NCBI GenBank assembly: GCA_947628725.1
Contig: CANRAQ010000010.1
Coordinates: 1-22,505, forward strand
DNA from: an uncultured Bacilli bacterium
GTDB taxonomy: Bacteria > Bacillota_I > Bacilli_A > RF39 > UBA660
Reading direction: 5' to 3'
DNA length: 22,505 nucleotides
In this document: positions 8,369-15,975 of the stretch, piece by piece
How the letters are laid out: each line of letters begins with the position of its first letter
Numbering within the stretch: position 1 is the first letter of the stretch
Notes under the pieces: generated by a model
What the model was told of the DNA's origin: nothing
The model's database searches: none
What the model saw: the letters and a program-made list of their open reading frames with translations, nothing else
Translations under genes and position numbers: made by a program

Positions 8369-8385
8369 TATAATTGTTATAGGTG
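8369..8385 (+). promoter_or_regulatory. Promoter of the rlmN-rpe operon
   Basis: TATAAT at 8369-8374 is seven bases upstream of GGTG (8382-8385); ATG is at 8391. The -35 region overlaps the palindrome and is weak. Confidence 0.55.
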
Positions 8386-8390
8386 TAAAT

Positions 8391-9413
8391 ATGCAAAATA
8401 TATATGATATAACTTTAGAAGAATTAGAAAATTATTTTATAAATAATAATGATAAAAAGTTTAAAGCTAGTCAAGTATTTGACTGGGTATATAAAAAAAG
8501 AATCAATAATTTTGATGATATGAGAAATGTGTCTAAAGTAACCATAAATAAATTAAAAGATGATTTTTACTTTAAAAAATTAGAAATAATCGCAAAAAAA
8601 GAGGATAAGGATGTAGCAAAATACCTATTTAAGTTAGATGATAATGAAAAAGTAGAAGCGGTTTTGATGTATCATGATTATGGAAATAGTATATGTATAT
8701 CTACTCAAGTAGGATGCAATATGGGGTGTAAATTTTGTGAAAGTGGTAGACTTAAAAAAGTTAGGAATCTAGAAGTATATGAGATGGTACTACAAATTCT
8801 AATGGTAGAAGAAGATATAGGAAAAAGAATAACTCATGTAGTATTAATGGGTATAGGAGAACCATTTGATAATTATGATAATGTAATAAGATTTATAGAT
8901 ATAATAAATTCTGGTAAGGGTATAGCAATAGGAAGTAGACATATAACTTTGTCTACATGCGGTATAGTGCCTAAAATAAAAGAATTTACTAATTATGATA
9001 AACAAGTCAATTTAGCTATAAGTCTTCATGCACCAAATAATGAAATTAGAGATTCTATTATGAATATAAATAAAGTTTATAAAATAGAAGATATAATTTC
9101 TGCTATTAAAGATTATATAGTTCATACAAATAGAAGAGTTACATTTGAATATATTATGTTAAAAGGTGTAAATGACACAATTGAATGTGCATTAGAATTA
9201 TCTAAATTACTTAAGGGATTAAATTGTTATGTAAATTTAATTCCATATAATGAAACTAGTCATATAGAATATAAAAAAAGTGATAGTGATGCTATAATGG
9301 AATTTTATGATGTTCTTAAAAAAAATAATATATGTGTGACTATAAGAAGAGAATTTGGAAGTAAAGTAAATGCTGCATGTGGTCAGTTAAGATCACACTA
9401 TGAGGAGGTATAA
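8391..9413 (+). CDS. rlmN: 23S rRNA (adenine-2503-C2)-methyltransferase / tRNA A37 methyltransferase
   Basis: The 340-residue radical-SAM enzyme methylates C2 of A2503 in 23S rRNA, and A37 in some tRNAs. The radical-SAM cluster motif is CNMGCKFC with Cys109, Cys113 and Cys116. The methyl-carrying Cys is in NAACGQL (Cys330). GEPFDNYDN, ITLSTCGIVPKI, SLHAPN, RRVTFEYIMLKGVND and YVNLIPYNE are all typical of clostridial RlmN. The resistance paralogue Cfr was considered, but the overall sequence and the location next to prpC-prkC fit RlmN. It is the first gene of a five-gene operon. Its stop (9411-9413) is one base before the prpC ATG, whose ribosome binding site lies inside the rlmN 3' end. Confidence 0.95.
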   Translation: MQNIYDITLEELENYFINNNDKKFKASQVFDWVYKKRINNFDDMRNVSKVTINKLKDDFYFKKLEIIAKKEDKDVAKYLFKLDDNEKVEAVLMYHDYGNSICISTQVGCNMGCKFCESGRLKKVRNLEVYEMVLQILMVEEDIGKRITHVVLMGIGEPFDNYDNVIRFIDIINSGKGIAIGSRHITLSTCGIVPKIKEFTNYDKQVNLAISLHAPNNEIRDSIMNINKVYKIEDIISAIKDYIVHTNRRVTFEYIMLKGVNDTIECALELSKLLKGLNCYVNLIPYNETSHIEYKKSDSDAIMEFYDVLKKNNICVTIRREFGSKVNAACGQLRSHYEEV

Positions 9414-9414
9414 A

Positions 9415-10158
9415 ATGGATTATTTTTATATAACAGATCCTGGAAAAATAAGAGAAAGAAATGAAGACAGTGTCTGCATATGTGAAAATCAAACAGGAGA
9501 AAAATTACTTATCGTAGCAGATGGAATGGGTGGACATAAAGATGGTGAAGTTGCATCCTCTATAGCCCTAAATCTTATATGTGAAAGATTTAGAAATATA
9601 AGTAGTTTAGGAAATAAGGAAGACGCTATTAACTGGATACAAAGTACAGTAAGTGAGGCTAATGTTGAAATATTTAGATATGTATCTATGCATCCAGAAA
9701 GTCAAGGTATGGGAACTACTATAGTTTTATCTGTTTTAACTCCATCATATCTTTTGATTGGAAATATAGGGGATTCTTCGGGATATATATATAAAAATGG
9801 AAAAATACATAAAATAACAGTTGACCATACTTTAGTTAATCTATTTGTAAAAAGTGGAGAATTAACAGCAGAAGAAGCTAAAAATCATCCTAAGAAAAAT
9901 GTACTTATGAAAGCACTTGGTTCAAGTACTAATGTAGATATGGATATATTTAATGTAGAACTTAATGTAGATGGTATATTTTTATGTAGTGATGGACTTA
10001 CTAATATGCTAGATGACAATCAAATAGCTAAAGTATTAAACGAGGATATTTCACTTGAACAGAAACTTGAAAAATTAGTTTTTAAAGCCAATAATCGTGG
10101 TGGTAGTGATAATATTTCAATAGCATGCTTGCTAAAGGAGGAAAATAATGATAAATAA
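9415..10158 (+). CDS. prpC: PP2C-family serine/threonine protein phosphatase
   Basis: The 247-residue, metal-dependent phosphatase removes phosphates placed by the PASTA kinase encoded next. Motifs in order are RERNED (residues 13-18), VADGMGGHKDGE (34-45), GNIGDSSGY, CSDGLT and GGSDNIS (metal ligand Asp232). The usual GDSR Arg is a Ser here. An earlier ATG at 9400 is in frame, but ATG 9415 is preferred because GAGGAGG (9402-9408) lies six bases before it and because MDYFYITDPGK matches the usual PP2C start. The 3' end overlaps prkC by 11 bases, so the two proteins are probably made in a coupled way. Confidence 0.95.
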   Translation: MDYFYITDPGKIRERNEDSVCICENQTGEKLLIVADGMGGHKDGEVASSIALNLICERFRNISSLGNKEDAINWIQSTVSEANVEIFRYVSMHPESQGMGTTIVLSVLTPSYLLIGNIGDSSGYIYKNGKIHKITVDHTLVNLFVKSGELTAEEAKNHPKKNVLMKALGSSTNVDMDIFNVELNVDGIFLCSDGLTNMLDDNQIAKVLNEDISLEQKLEKLVFKANNRGGSDNISIACLLKEENNDK

Positions 10159-11875
10159 GGGTGAATTAATCGATAATCGATATAAGATTATTAGATCTAT
10201 TGGCGAAGGTGGAATGGCTAATGTCTATTTAGCATGGGATACTATACTAGAAAGAGAAGTAGCTGTTAAAATATTAAGAGGGGATCTTGCTGGAGATGAA
10301 AAATTTGTAAGAAGATTTCAAAGAGAAGCAAATTCTGCTAGTTCACTTAAACATCCAAATATAGTAGAAATGTACGATGTTGGTGAAGATGATGGTAAAT
10401 ATTTTATAGTAATGGAATATGTAAATGGTAAAACGTTAAAAAATCTTATAAAAAAGCGTGGAGCGCTTAATCTTAATGAAGCAATAGATATTATGTTACA
10501 ACTTGCTAGTGGAATATCATGCGCACATGATAGTTATATAATTCATAGAGATATAAAGCCACAAAATGTAATGATTTTAGAAGATGGTAGAGTAAAAATA
10601 ACTGATTTTGGGATAGCTATGGCCTTAAATAGTAATGAACTTACACAGACTAATTCTGTAATGGGTTCAGTACATTACTTACCACCTGAACAAGCAAGTG
10701 GTAGTGGTTCAACTATAAAAAGTGATATATATTCACTTGGAATACTCATGTTTGAACTTTTAGTCGGTAGAGTACCTTTTAAAGGTGAAAATGCCGTAGA
10801 GATAGCAATTAAGCACATGAAAGATCAAATTCCAAGTGTATGCAATATCAATAAAGAAATACCTCAATCAGTAGAAAATATAATTTTAAAAGCATGCGCT
10901 AAAAATCCTAAAAATAGATATGATTCAATTGCTGAAATGTATGAGGATTTAAAAACATGTTTAGATCCTAGTAGAAAAGATGAAAAGAGAATAGTATATA
11001 AATATCCTGAACATATGGATTCTGATGAGAAAAATATAAGTAAATTAGAATCTAGAGAATTAAAGAATAAAGATTTAGATCTAGATTTAGATGAAAGTGA
11101 TATGAAAAGTGATAAACTTACAGTTGCTTTAAAAATAGTAGGAATATGTAGTGTAATCATAATACTTGCAGGATTAATATTTATTTTACTCTTTACTTCA
11201 AAAAAATCTAAAGATGTTAGTGTTCCATCTAATTTAGAGGGATTATCTGAAAAAGAGGCTTGTAAAAAAATAGAAAAAGCTGATTTAAAATGTTCAGTAA
11301 AATATAAATATGATGAAGAAAGCGAAGAAGATGTAGTATTGTCAGTTAGCCCTAAAGAAAACTCACATTTAAAAGAAGGTAATACGGTAACTATTACAGT
11401 ATCATCTTTTGAAAATACTATAGTTATTGAAGACTATGTTGGTAAAAATATAGAAGTAGTAGAAGCTCAACTAAAAGAGGCAGGAATTAGAGTAATAAAA
11501 ACTCCAGAAAAAGTAACTAAGGATGATAATAAAAAGGAAAATGATGTATTATCACAAAGTATTGAAGAAGGTAAAAGAATAGAAAAAAATAGTGGAATAA
11601 TTGAACTTACTTATGCAACTTTAATAACAGTATATCCTGACTTTACTGATGGAACTTATAATAGAGATTTAATACAACAATTCTGTGATGATAATAAGAT
11701 AGTTTGTGTATTTAAACAAGAAGAAGATAATAACTTTGAAGAAGGCGCAATAATTTTACAATCTAGAGGCGTTGGTGATGAGGTAAAAACTGGAACTACA
11801 ATAACTATAACTATAGCTACTAATTCTAAAGAACCAGTTGAAACAGAAGGCGAAAATGATAGGGAAGATAGTTAA
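10148..11875 (+). CDS. prkC: PASTA-domain serine/threonine protein kinase (PrkC/Stk type)
   Basis: The 575-residue membrane kinase senses the cell wall (muropeptides/lipid II) through its outer domains and controls growth and division by phosphorylation. The kinase domain spans roughly residues 12-272: GEGGMANVY loop (19-27), Lys41, HRDIKPQN (133-140) and DFG (153-155). A charged linker leads to one membrane segment (about 324-349). Three PASTA-like repeats follow outside (about 355-420, 423-495 and 496-568). The ribosome binding site AAGGAGG (10135-10141) is six bases from the ATG. It overlaps prpC by 11 bases and rsgA by 20, the standard Firmicutes order of kinase, phosphatase and RsgA. Confidence 0.96.
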   Translation: MINKGELIDNRYKIIRSIGEGGMANVYLAWDTILEREVAVKILRGDLAGDEKFVRRFQREANSASSLKHPNIVEMYDVGEDDGKYFIVMEYVNGKTLKNLIKKRGALNLNEAIDIMLQLASGISCAHDSYIIHRDIKPQNVMILEDGRVKITDFGIAMALNSNELTQTNSVMGSVHYLPPEQASGSGSTIKSDIYSLGILMFELLVGRVPFKGENAVEIAIKHMKDQIPSVCNINKEIPQSVENIILKACAKNPKNRYDSIAEMYEDLKTCLDPSRKDEKRIVYKYPEHMDSDEKNISKLESRELKNKDLDLDLDESDMKSDKLTVALKIVGICSVIIILAGLIFILLFTSKKSKDVSVPSNLEGLSEKEACKKIEKADLKCSVKYKYDEESEEDVVLSVSPKENSHLKEGNTVTITVSSFENTIVIEDYVGKNIEVVEAQLKEAGIRVIKTPEKVTKDDNKKENDVLSQSIEEGKRIEKNSGIIELTYATLITVYPDFTDGTYNRDLIQQFCDDNKIVCVFKQEEDNNFEEGAIILQSRGVGDEVKTGTTITITIATNSKEPVETEGENDREDS

Positions 11876-12695
11876 ACAAATAAGTAATAATTACACAGTA
11901 AAAATTGATGATAAATTATATGTTTGTAAACCTCGTGGTAAATTTAGAAATATGGGTATCACTCCACTTGTTGGAGATAATGTAAAAATAGATGTGGAAA
12001 ATATGTATATATTAGAAATTTTAAATAGGAAAAACAGTCTTGATAGACCAAGTGTTGCAAATATAGATCAAGCTGTTATAGTTACTAGTGTAAAAATACC
12101 TGATTTTTCAACTAATTTACTTGATAAATTATTAAATATAATAGAATTTAATAATATTAAACCTATAATATGTTTTACTAAAATCGATTTATTAAATAAT
12201 GAAGAATTAGGTTATATAAAAAATATTCAAGAATATTATAAAAGTGTAGGTTATGAAGTATATAATAATACAGATTTAAAATTAAAAGATATATTTAAAG
12301 ATAAAATAACTGTATTTGCTGGTCAAAGTGGGGCAGGTAAAAGTTCTTTATTAAATAGATTAGATGAAAGTTTAAATCTAAAAATAGGTGATGTTTCTAT
12401 TGCTTTAGGTAGGGGTAAGCATACTACTAGACATACAGAACTTATAAGTGTTCTAGGTGGATTAATTGCTGACACACCTGGATTTAGTGCAATAGACTTT
12501 AATGGAATGAGTAAAAGTGATATAAGAGATAATTTTATAGAATTTAATAAATATAGAGAATTATGTGAGTATAAAGATTGTATGCACAAGGATGAGATAA
12601 ATTGTGGAATAAAAGAAAACGTAAAAAATGGAAATATTTTAAAAACTAGATATGAAAATTATCTAAAATTCATAGAAAGAGGAGAATCAAAATGA
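11856..12695 (+). CDS. rsgA: Ribosome small-subunit assembly GTPase
   Basis: RsgA (YjeQ/YloQ), 279 residues, is a circularly permuted GTPase that checks 30S subunit maturation. An N-terminal OB fold (VKIDDKLYVCKPRGKFR...VGDNV) is followed by G4 TKID (108-111), G1 GQSGAGKSS (156-164) and G3 DTPGF (206-210). The C-terminal zinc knuckle is C237-x4-C242-x-H244-x5-C250. An in-frame ATG exists at 11838, but MIGKIVKQISNNYTV at 11856 fits the family, and AGAAGG lies just upstream. The start lies within the 3' end of prkC. The stop shares ATGA with the rpe start, indicating coupled translation. In several Firmicutes RsgA is a PrkC substrate, which matches the gene order. Confidence 0.95.
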   Translation: MIGKIVKQISNNYTVKIDDKLYVCKPRGKFRNMGITPLVGDNVKIDVENMYILEILNRKNSLDRPSVANIDQAVIVTSVKIPDFSTNLLDKLLNIIEFNNIKPIICFTKIDLLNNEELGYIKNIQEYYKSVGYEVYNNTDLKLKDIFKDKITVFAGQSGAGKSSLLNRLDESLNLKIGDVSIALGRGKHTTRHTELISVLGGLIADTPGFSAIDFNGMSKSDIRDNFIEFNKYRELCEYKDCMHKDEINCGIKENVKNGNILKTRYENYLKFIERGESK

Positions 12696-13330
12696 AAATA
12701 TCAGCATCGTTTCTAGATATAAAAGAACCTAAACAACAGGAACTTTTTAAACTTAGTAATTTAGATGTAGATTACATACATTTAGATGTTATGGATGGGA
12801 TATTTGTAGAAAATAAAACTTATAGTTATGAAGAATTTAAGGATATTGTAAAATATGTTACTAAACCAAAGGATATACATCTTATGGTAAGTGATGTAAA
12901 AAGATATATAGATGAGTATGCAAATATGAATCCAGAGTTTATAACATTTCATTATGAGGCTTCAAGTGATGTTGGAAATGTTATAAATTATATTAAACAT
13001 AAAAATCTTAAAGTTGGTATTTCTATTAAGCCATCTACTGATATAAAAGAAATTTTAGAATATTTAGAGTATGTAGATTTGATACTTGTAATGAGTGTAG
13101 AGCCAGGTAAAGGTGGACAACAATTCATGGAGGAAAGTGTAAAGAAAATAGATGCTCTAAATGAATTAAGACTTAAAAATAATTATAATTATTTAATTGA
13201 AGTTGATGGTGGAATAAATGATGAAACTATAGAAAAATGTAAGAATGCAGATATATGTGTTGTTGGTAGTTATATAACTAAACAAGATTATGAAACTGCT
13301 ATTTATAAATTACGAAAAAATCAACATTAG
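12692..13330 (+). CDS. rpe: Ribulose-phosphate 3-epimerase
   Basis: The 212-residue TIM-barrel, metal-dependent enzyme interconverts ribulose 5-phosphate and xylulose 5-phosphate in the pentose phosphate pathway. Visible motifs are HLDVMDG (30-36), HLMV with His63, HYEAS, VEPGKGGQQF (phosphate loop) and EVDGGIN with Asp172. The usual N-terminal APSILSAD is altered to SASFLDI, though Ser6 is kept. The start overlaps the rsgA stop by four bases (ATGA). It is the last gene of the operon; thiamine pyrophosphokinase (thiN), which often follows rpe, is absent here. Confidence 0.95.
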   Translation: MKISASFLDIKEPKQQELFKLSNLDVDYIHLDVMDGIFVENKTYSYEEFKDIVKYVTKPKDIHLMVSDVKRYIDEYANMNPEFITFHYEASSDVGNVINYIKHKNLKVGISIKPSTDIKEILEYLEYVDLILVMSVEPGKGGQQFMEESVKKIDALNELRLKNNYNYLIEVDGGINDETIEKCKNADICVVGSYITKQDYETAIYKLRKNQH

Positions 13331-13340
13331 GTTGATTTTT
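13315..13340 (+). terminator. Terminator of the rlmN-rpe operon
   Basis: AAAAATCAAC (13316-13325) pairs perfectly with GTTGATTTTT (13331-13340). The five-base loop contains the rpe stop codon TAG. Confidence 0.8.
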
Positions 13341-13342
13341 GC

Positions 13343-13386
13343 TTGATTAAAGATAAAAATTAGTATATACTATTAGATGTTGGAGG
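13343..13386 (+). promoter_or_regulatory. tig promoter and ribosome binding site
   Basis: TTGATT (13343-13348), a 17-base spacer and TATACT (13366-13371) make a sigma-A type promoter. GGAGG (13382-13386) is seven bases before ATG 13394. Confidence 0.7.
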
Positions 13387-13393
13387 AACAAGT

Positions 13394-14653
13394 ATGGAAA
13401 AAAATAAAAATGTAAAAGAAATAACAGTTAAAATTGAAGGAGAAAAATGGGAAAATGCCATTGATAAAGCATTCAAAAAAGCAAATGCAAAGGCTAAGAT
13501 TCCAGGATTTAGACCAGGCAAGGCACCTAAAGCGGTATACATAAAAAACTATGGTATAGAATCTTTATTTATGGATGCCTCTAATTATGCTATTGAAGAT
13601 GCTTATAATATTATGATAGAAGAAGCAAAAGATTTACAAGTTGCTGCAAGTCCATCTGTAGATATTAAATCAATAGATGAAAAATATATTGAATATGTAT
13701 TTACAATTACATTAAAACCTGAAGTTAAATTAGGAAAATATAAAGGTTTAAATATTAAAAAGGAAACTGTAAAGGTTACAAAAAAAGAGATTGAAGAATC
13801 TATAGATCACATGAGAGAACACTATAAAGAAAATATAGTTAAAGAAGGTAGTGTTGAAAAAGGTGATATAGCAATAATAGACTTTGAGGGATTTAAAGAT
13901 GGTGTAGCATTTGAAGGTGGAAAAGGAGAAAATTATTCACTTGAAATAGGTTCAAATACATTTATTCCAGGATTTGAAGATCAAATAATAGGGATGAATG
14001 TAGGAGAAGAAAAAGATATTAATGTTACATTCCCAGAGGATTACCATTCTGAGGATTTAAAAGGTAAACCAGTAGTATTCAAAGTTAAAGTAAATGAAAT
14101 TAAAGAAGTAAAAATACCTGAATTAGATAAAGATTTCTTCGATGATTTAGGAATGGAAGGAATAGATTCTAAAGAAGCTTTAGAAAATCAAGTAAAAGAA
14201 AATATTAAAGCTGATAAAGAATTCAAAGCAGAAAATGAATATGTAGAAAAATTACTTACAGAAATTTCTAAAAATACTGAAATAGATGTACCTGATGCTA
14301 TGATAAATGATGAAACAGATAGAATGGTCGATCAATTCGCACAACATATATCAATGCAAGGAATATCTATAGAACAGTTCTATCAATTTACAAATTCATC
14401 AAAAGAAAAATTAAAAGAGGAATATAAAGAAGAAGCAACTAAGAGAATTAAATTTAGATTAATTTTAGATGAAATAATTAAATTAGAAAAAATAGAAGTA
14501 ACTGATAAGGAAGTAGATAAAAAAATAGAAGAATTATCTATAAAATACAATATGACTAAGGACGAAGTAAAAAAACAATATGAAGGAAACTTAGATTATA
14601 TTAAATACGATTTAGAAGTAAACAAAGCAATCGATATAATAAAGGGTGAATAA
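13394..14653 (+). CDS. tig: Trigger factor, ribosome-associated chaperone and peptidyl-prolyl isomerase
   Basis: At 419 residues it has the usual length and three-part form. The N-terminal ribosome-binding domain carries the signature GFRPGKAP (residues 38-45). An FKBP-type isomerase domain (about 150-235) contains GDIAIIDFEGF, FIPGFEDQIIGMNVGEEKDI and FPEDYH. The helical C-terminal chaperone domain fills the rest. It binds nascent chains at the ribosome exit site. It is transcribed alone, with its own promoter and a terminator at its stop codon. Nothing in it is unusual apart from high Lys/Glu content. Confidence 0.97.
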   Translation: MEKNKNVKEITVKIEGEKWENAIDKAFKKANAKAKIPGFRPGKAPKAVYIKNYGIESLFMDASNYAIEDAYNIMIEEAKDLQVAASPSVDIKSIDEKYIEYVFTITLKPEVKLGKYKGLNIKKETVKVTKKEIEESIDHMREHYKENIVKEGSVEKGDIAIIDFEGFKDGVAFEGGKGENYSLEIGSNTFIPGFEDQIIGMNVGEEKDINVTFPEDYHSEDLKGKPVVFKVKVNEIKEVKIPELDKDFFDDLGMEGIDSKEALENQVKENIKADKEFKAENEYVEKLLTEISKNTEIDVPDAMINDETDRMVDQFAQHISMQGISIEQFYQFTNSSKEKLKEEYKEEATKRIKFRLILDEIIKLEKIEVTDKEVDKKIEELSIKYNMTKDEVKKQYEGNLDYIKYDLEVNKAIDIIKGE

Positions 14654-14665
14654 TCACTCTTTTTT
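14641..14665 (+). terminator. Terminator of tig
   Basis: AAAGGGTGA (14641-14649) pairs with TCACTCTTT (14654-14662) with one G-U pair and a four-base loop that includes the stop codon; T residues follow. Confidence 0.75.
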
Positions 14666-14666
14666 C

Positions 14667-14708
14667 TTGATTTAAAGAATTAATTAATATATAATTTAAT
14701 TGGGTGAT
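14667..14708 (+). promoter_or_regulatory. dnaD-nth promoter and ribosome binding site
   Basis: TTGATT (14667-14672), a 17-base spacer and TATAAT (14690-14695) are followed seven bases later by GGTG (14703-14706), ahead of ATG 14712. Confidence 0.7.
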
Positions 14709-14711
14709 GTT

Positions 14712-15356
14712 ATGGGAAAAATTATTGAATTATTAAAAAGTATTAATTATCAAATATCAAAAGAATTATTATTTAATTATAAAAAAATTAATATAACTGA
14801 TAGTGAACTTATACTAATTATATATATAACTAATTCAGTAAGTAATATTTATAATCCAAAACAAATATCAAGTGACTTAGATATAGATTTAAATGTAGTA
14901 TTAGAAACTATAAATTCATTATGTGAAAAAGGTATTATAAAGATAGATATAGAGAAGATAAATAATATTAGAACTGAAGTAATAAATACAGATCTACTAT
15001 ATGAAAAATTATCATTTGTACTTGATGGCAAAGATACGAAAGAAAAACCTAATAATTTGTATAGTACATTTGAAACTGAATTTGGTAGAACATTAAGCCC
15101 AATGGAATATGAAATAATAAATAGTTGGATAGATAATGGTTATAGTGAAGAACTTATAGTACTTGCATTAAAAGAAGCAATTTATAATGGTGTTAGTAAT
15201 TTAAGATATATAGATAAAATTATATATGAATGGGGTAAAAAAGGAATAAAAAATAAAAGTGATGTAGAGAAAAATAGGAAACAATTTAAGTCTAATAATT
15301 CAAATAAAAATAAAGAATTATTTGATTACGACTGGTTAAATGATTCAGATAACTGA
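14712..15356 (+). CDS. dnaD: DnaD-family replication initiation protein
   Basis: The 214-residue protein helps load the replicative helicase at oriC and in restart in low-GC Gram-positives. The N-terminal half (about 1-100) is a winged-helix DnaD_N domain. The C-terminal DnaB_2/DD2 domain is clear: FGRTLSPMEYEIINSWIDNG from Phe124, then ALKEAIYNGVSNLRYIDKIIYEWGKKGI, and a tail ending YDWLND as in many DnaD proteins. A TTG at 14700 is in frame, but ATG 14712 sits correctly after GGGTGAT, so the shorter form is chosen. It overlaps nth by 17 bases, the common dnaD-nth pair. Confidence 0.92.
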   Translation: MGKIIELLKSINYQISKELLFNYKKINITDSELILIIYITNSVSNIYNPKQISSDLDIDLNVVLETINSLCEKGIIKIDIEKINNIRTEVINTDLLYEKLSFVLDGKDTKEKPNNLYSTFETEFGRTLSPMEYEIINSWIDNGYSEELIVLALKEAIYNGVSNLRYIDKIIYEWGKKGIKNKSDVEKNRKQFKSNNSNKNKELFDYDWLNDSDN

Positions 15357-15966
15357 TTATTTAGATGAATTGTTTCCTAATCCACGTTGTGAATTAAATT
15401 ATAATAAAGATTATGAATTATTAATTGCAGTAATGTTAAGTGCTCAAACTACAGATAAAAGAGTTAATATGGTAACTAATGTATTATTTAATAAATATGA
15501 TACATTAGAGAAATTAGCAAATGCTGATGTAGATGATATTAAAGAAATAATAAAACCTATAGGAACTTTTAATAAAAAAGCATTAAATATTATAGATATA
15601 TCAAAGTCTCTATTAGAGGAATATAATGGAATTGTGCCAAATAATAGAAAATATCTTGAAAGTTTAAGTGGAGTAGGTAGAAAGACTACTAATGTAGTTT
15701 TATCAAATTTATTTAATGTACCTTGTATAGCAGTAGATACTCATGTTTCAAGAGTTAGTAAAAGACTTGGTATTGCTAAAAATAGTGATGATGTACTTAC
15801 AATAGAAAAGAAGTTAAATAAAAAATTCGATAAAGATAAATTATCTAGATTACACCATCAATTAGTTTTATTTGGTAGATATTACTGTAAAGCAGTAAAT
15901 CCATTATGCGAAAATTGTAAACTTAAAGATATGTGTAAACATATAAAACAAAAAAATCTCGTTTGA
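15340..15966 (+). CDS. nth: Endonuclease III, DNA N-glycosylase/AP lyase
   Basis: The 208-residue base-excision repair enzyme removes oxidised pyrimidines and cleaves at the abasic site. The helix-hairpin-helix LESLSGVGRKT carries catalytic Lys115; VDTHVSR carries catalytic Asp133. The [4Fe-4S] loop is C183-x6-C190-x2-C193-x5-C199. ATG 15340 lies inside dnaD with no clear ribosome binding site, so translation is probably coupled to dnaD. The last codons form part of a terminator shared with the convergent pbp1A gene. Confidence 0.95.
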   Translation: MIQITDYLDELFPNPRCELNYNKDYELLIAVMLSAQTTDKRVNMVTNVLFNKYDTLEKLANADVDDIKEIIKPIGTFNKKALNIIDISKSLLEEYNGIVPNNRKYLESLSGVGRKTTNVVLSNLFNVPCIAVDTHVSRVSKRLGIAKNSDDVLTIEKKLNKKFDKDKLSRLHHQLVLFGRYYCKAVNPLCENCKLKDMCKHIKQKNLV

Positions 15967-15975
15967 GATTTTTTT
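15951..15975. terminator. Bidirectional terminator between nth and pbp1A
   Basis: AAAAAATCTC (15951-15960) pairs perfectly with GAGATTTTTT (15965-15974) across a GTTT loop. There is an A-run on one side and a T-run on the other, so it can serve both convergent genes. Stop codons of both genes lie within or at its edges. Confidence 0.8.

Noticed and set aside
8391..9413. Cfr-type resistance methyltransferase
   Set aside because: Motifs and the neighbouring prpC-prkC-rsgA-rpe genes fit clostridial RlmN; there is no mobile context.
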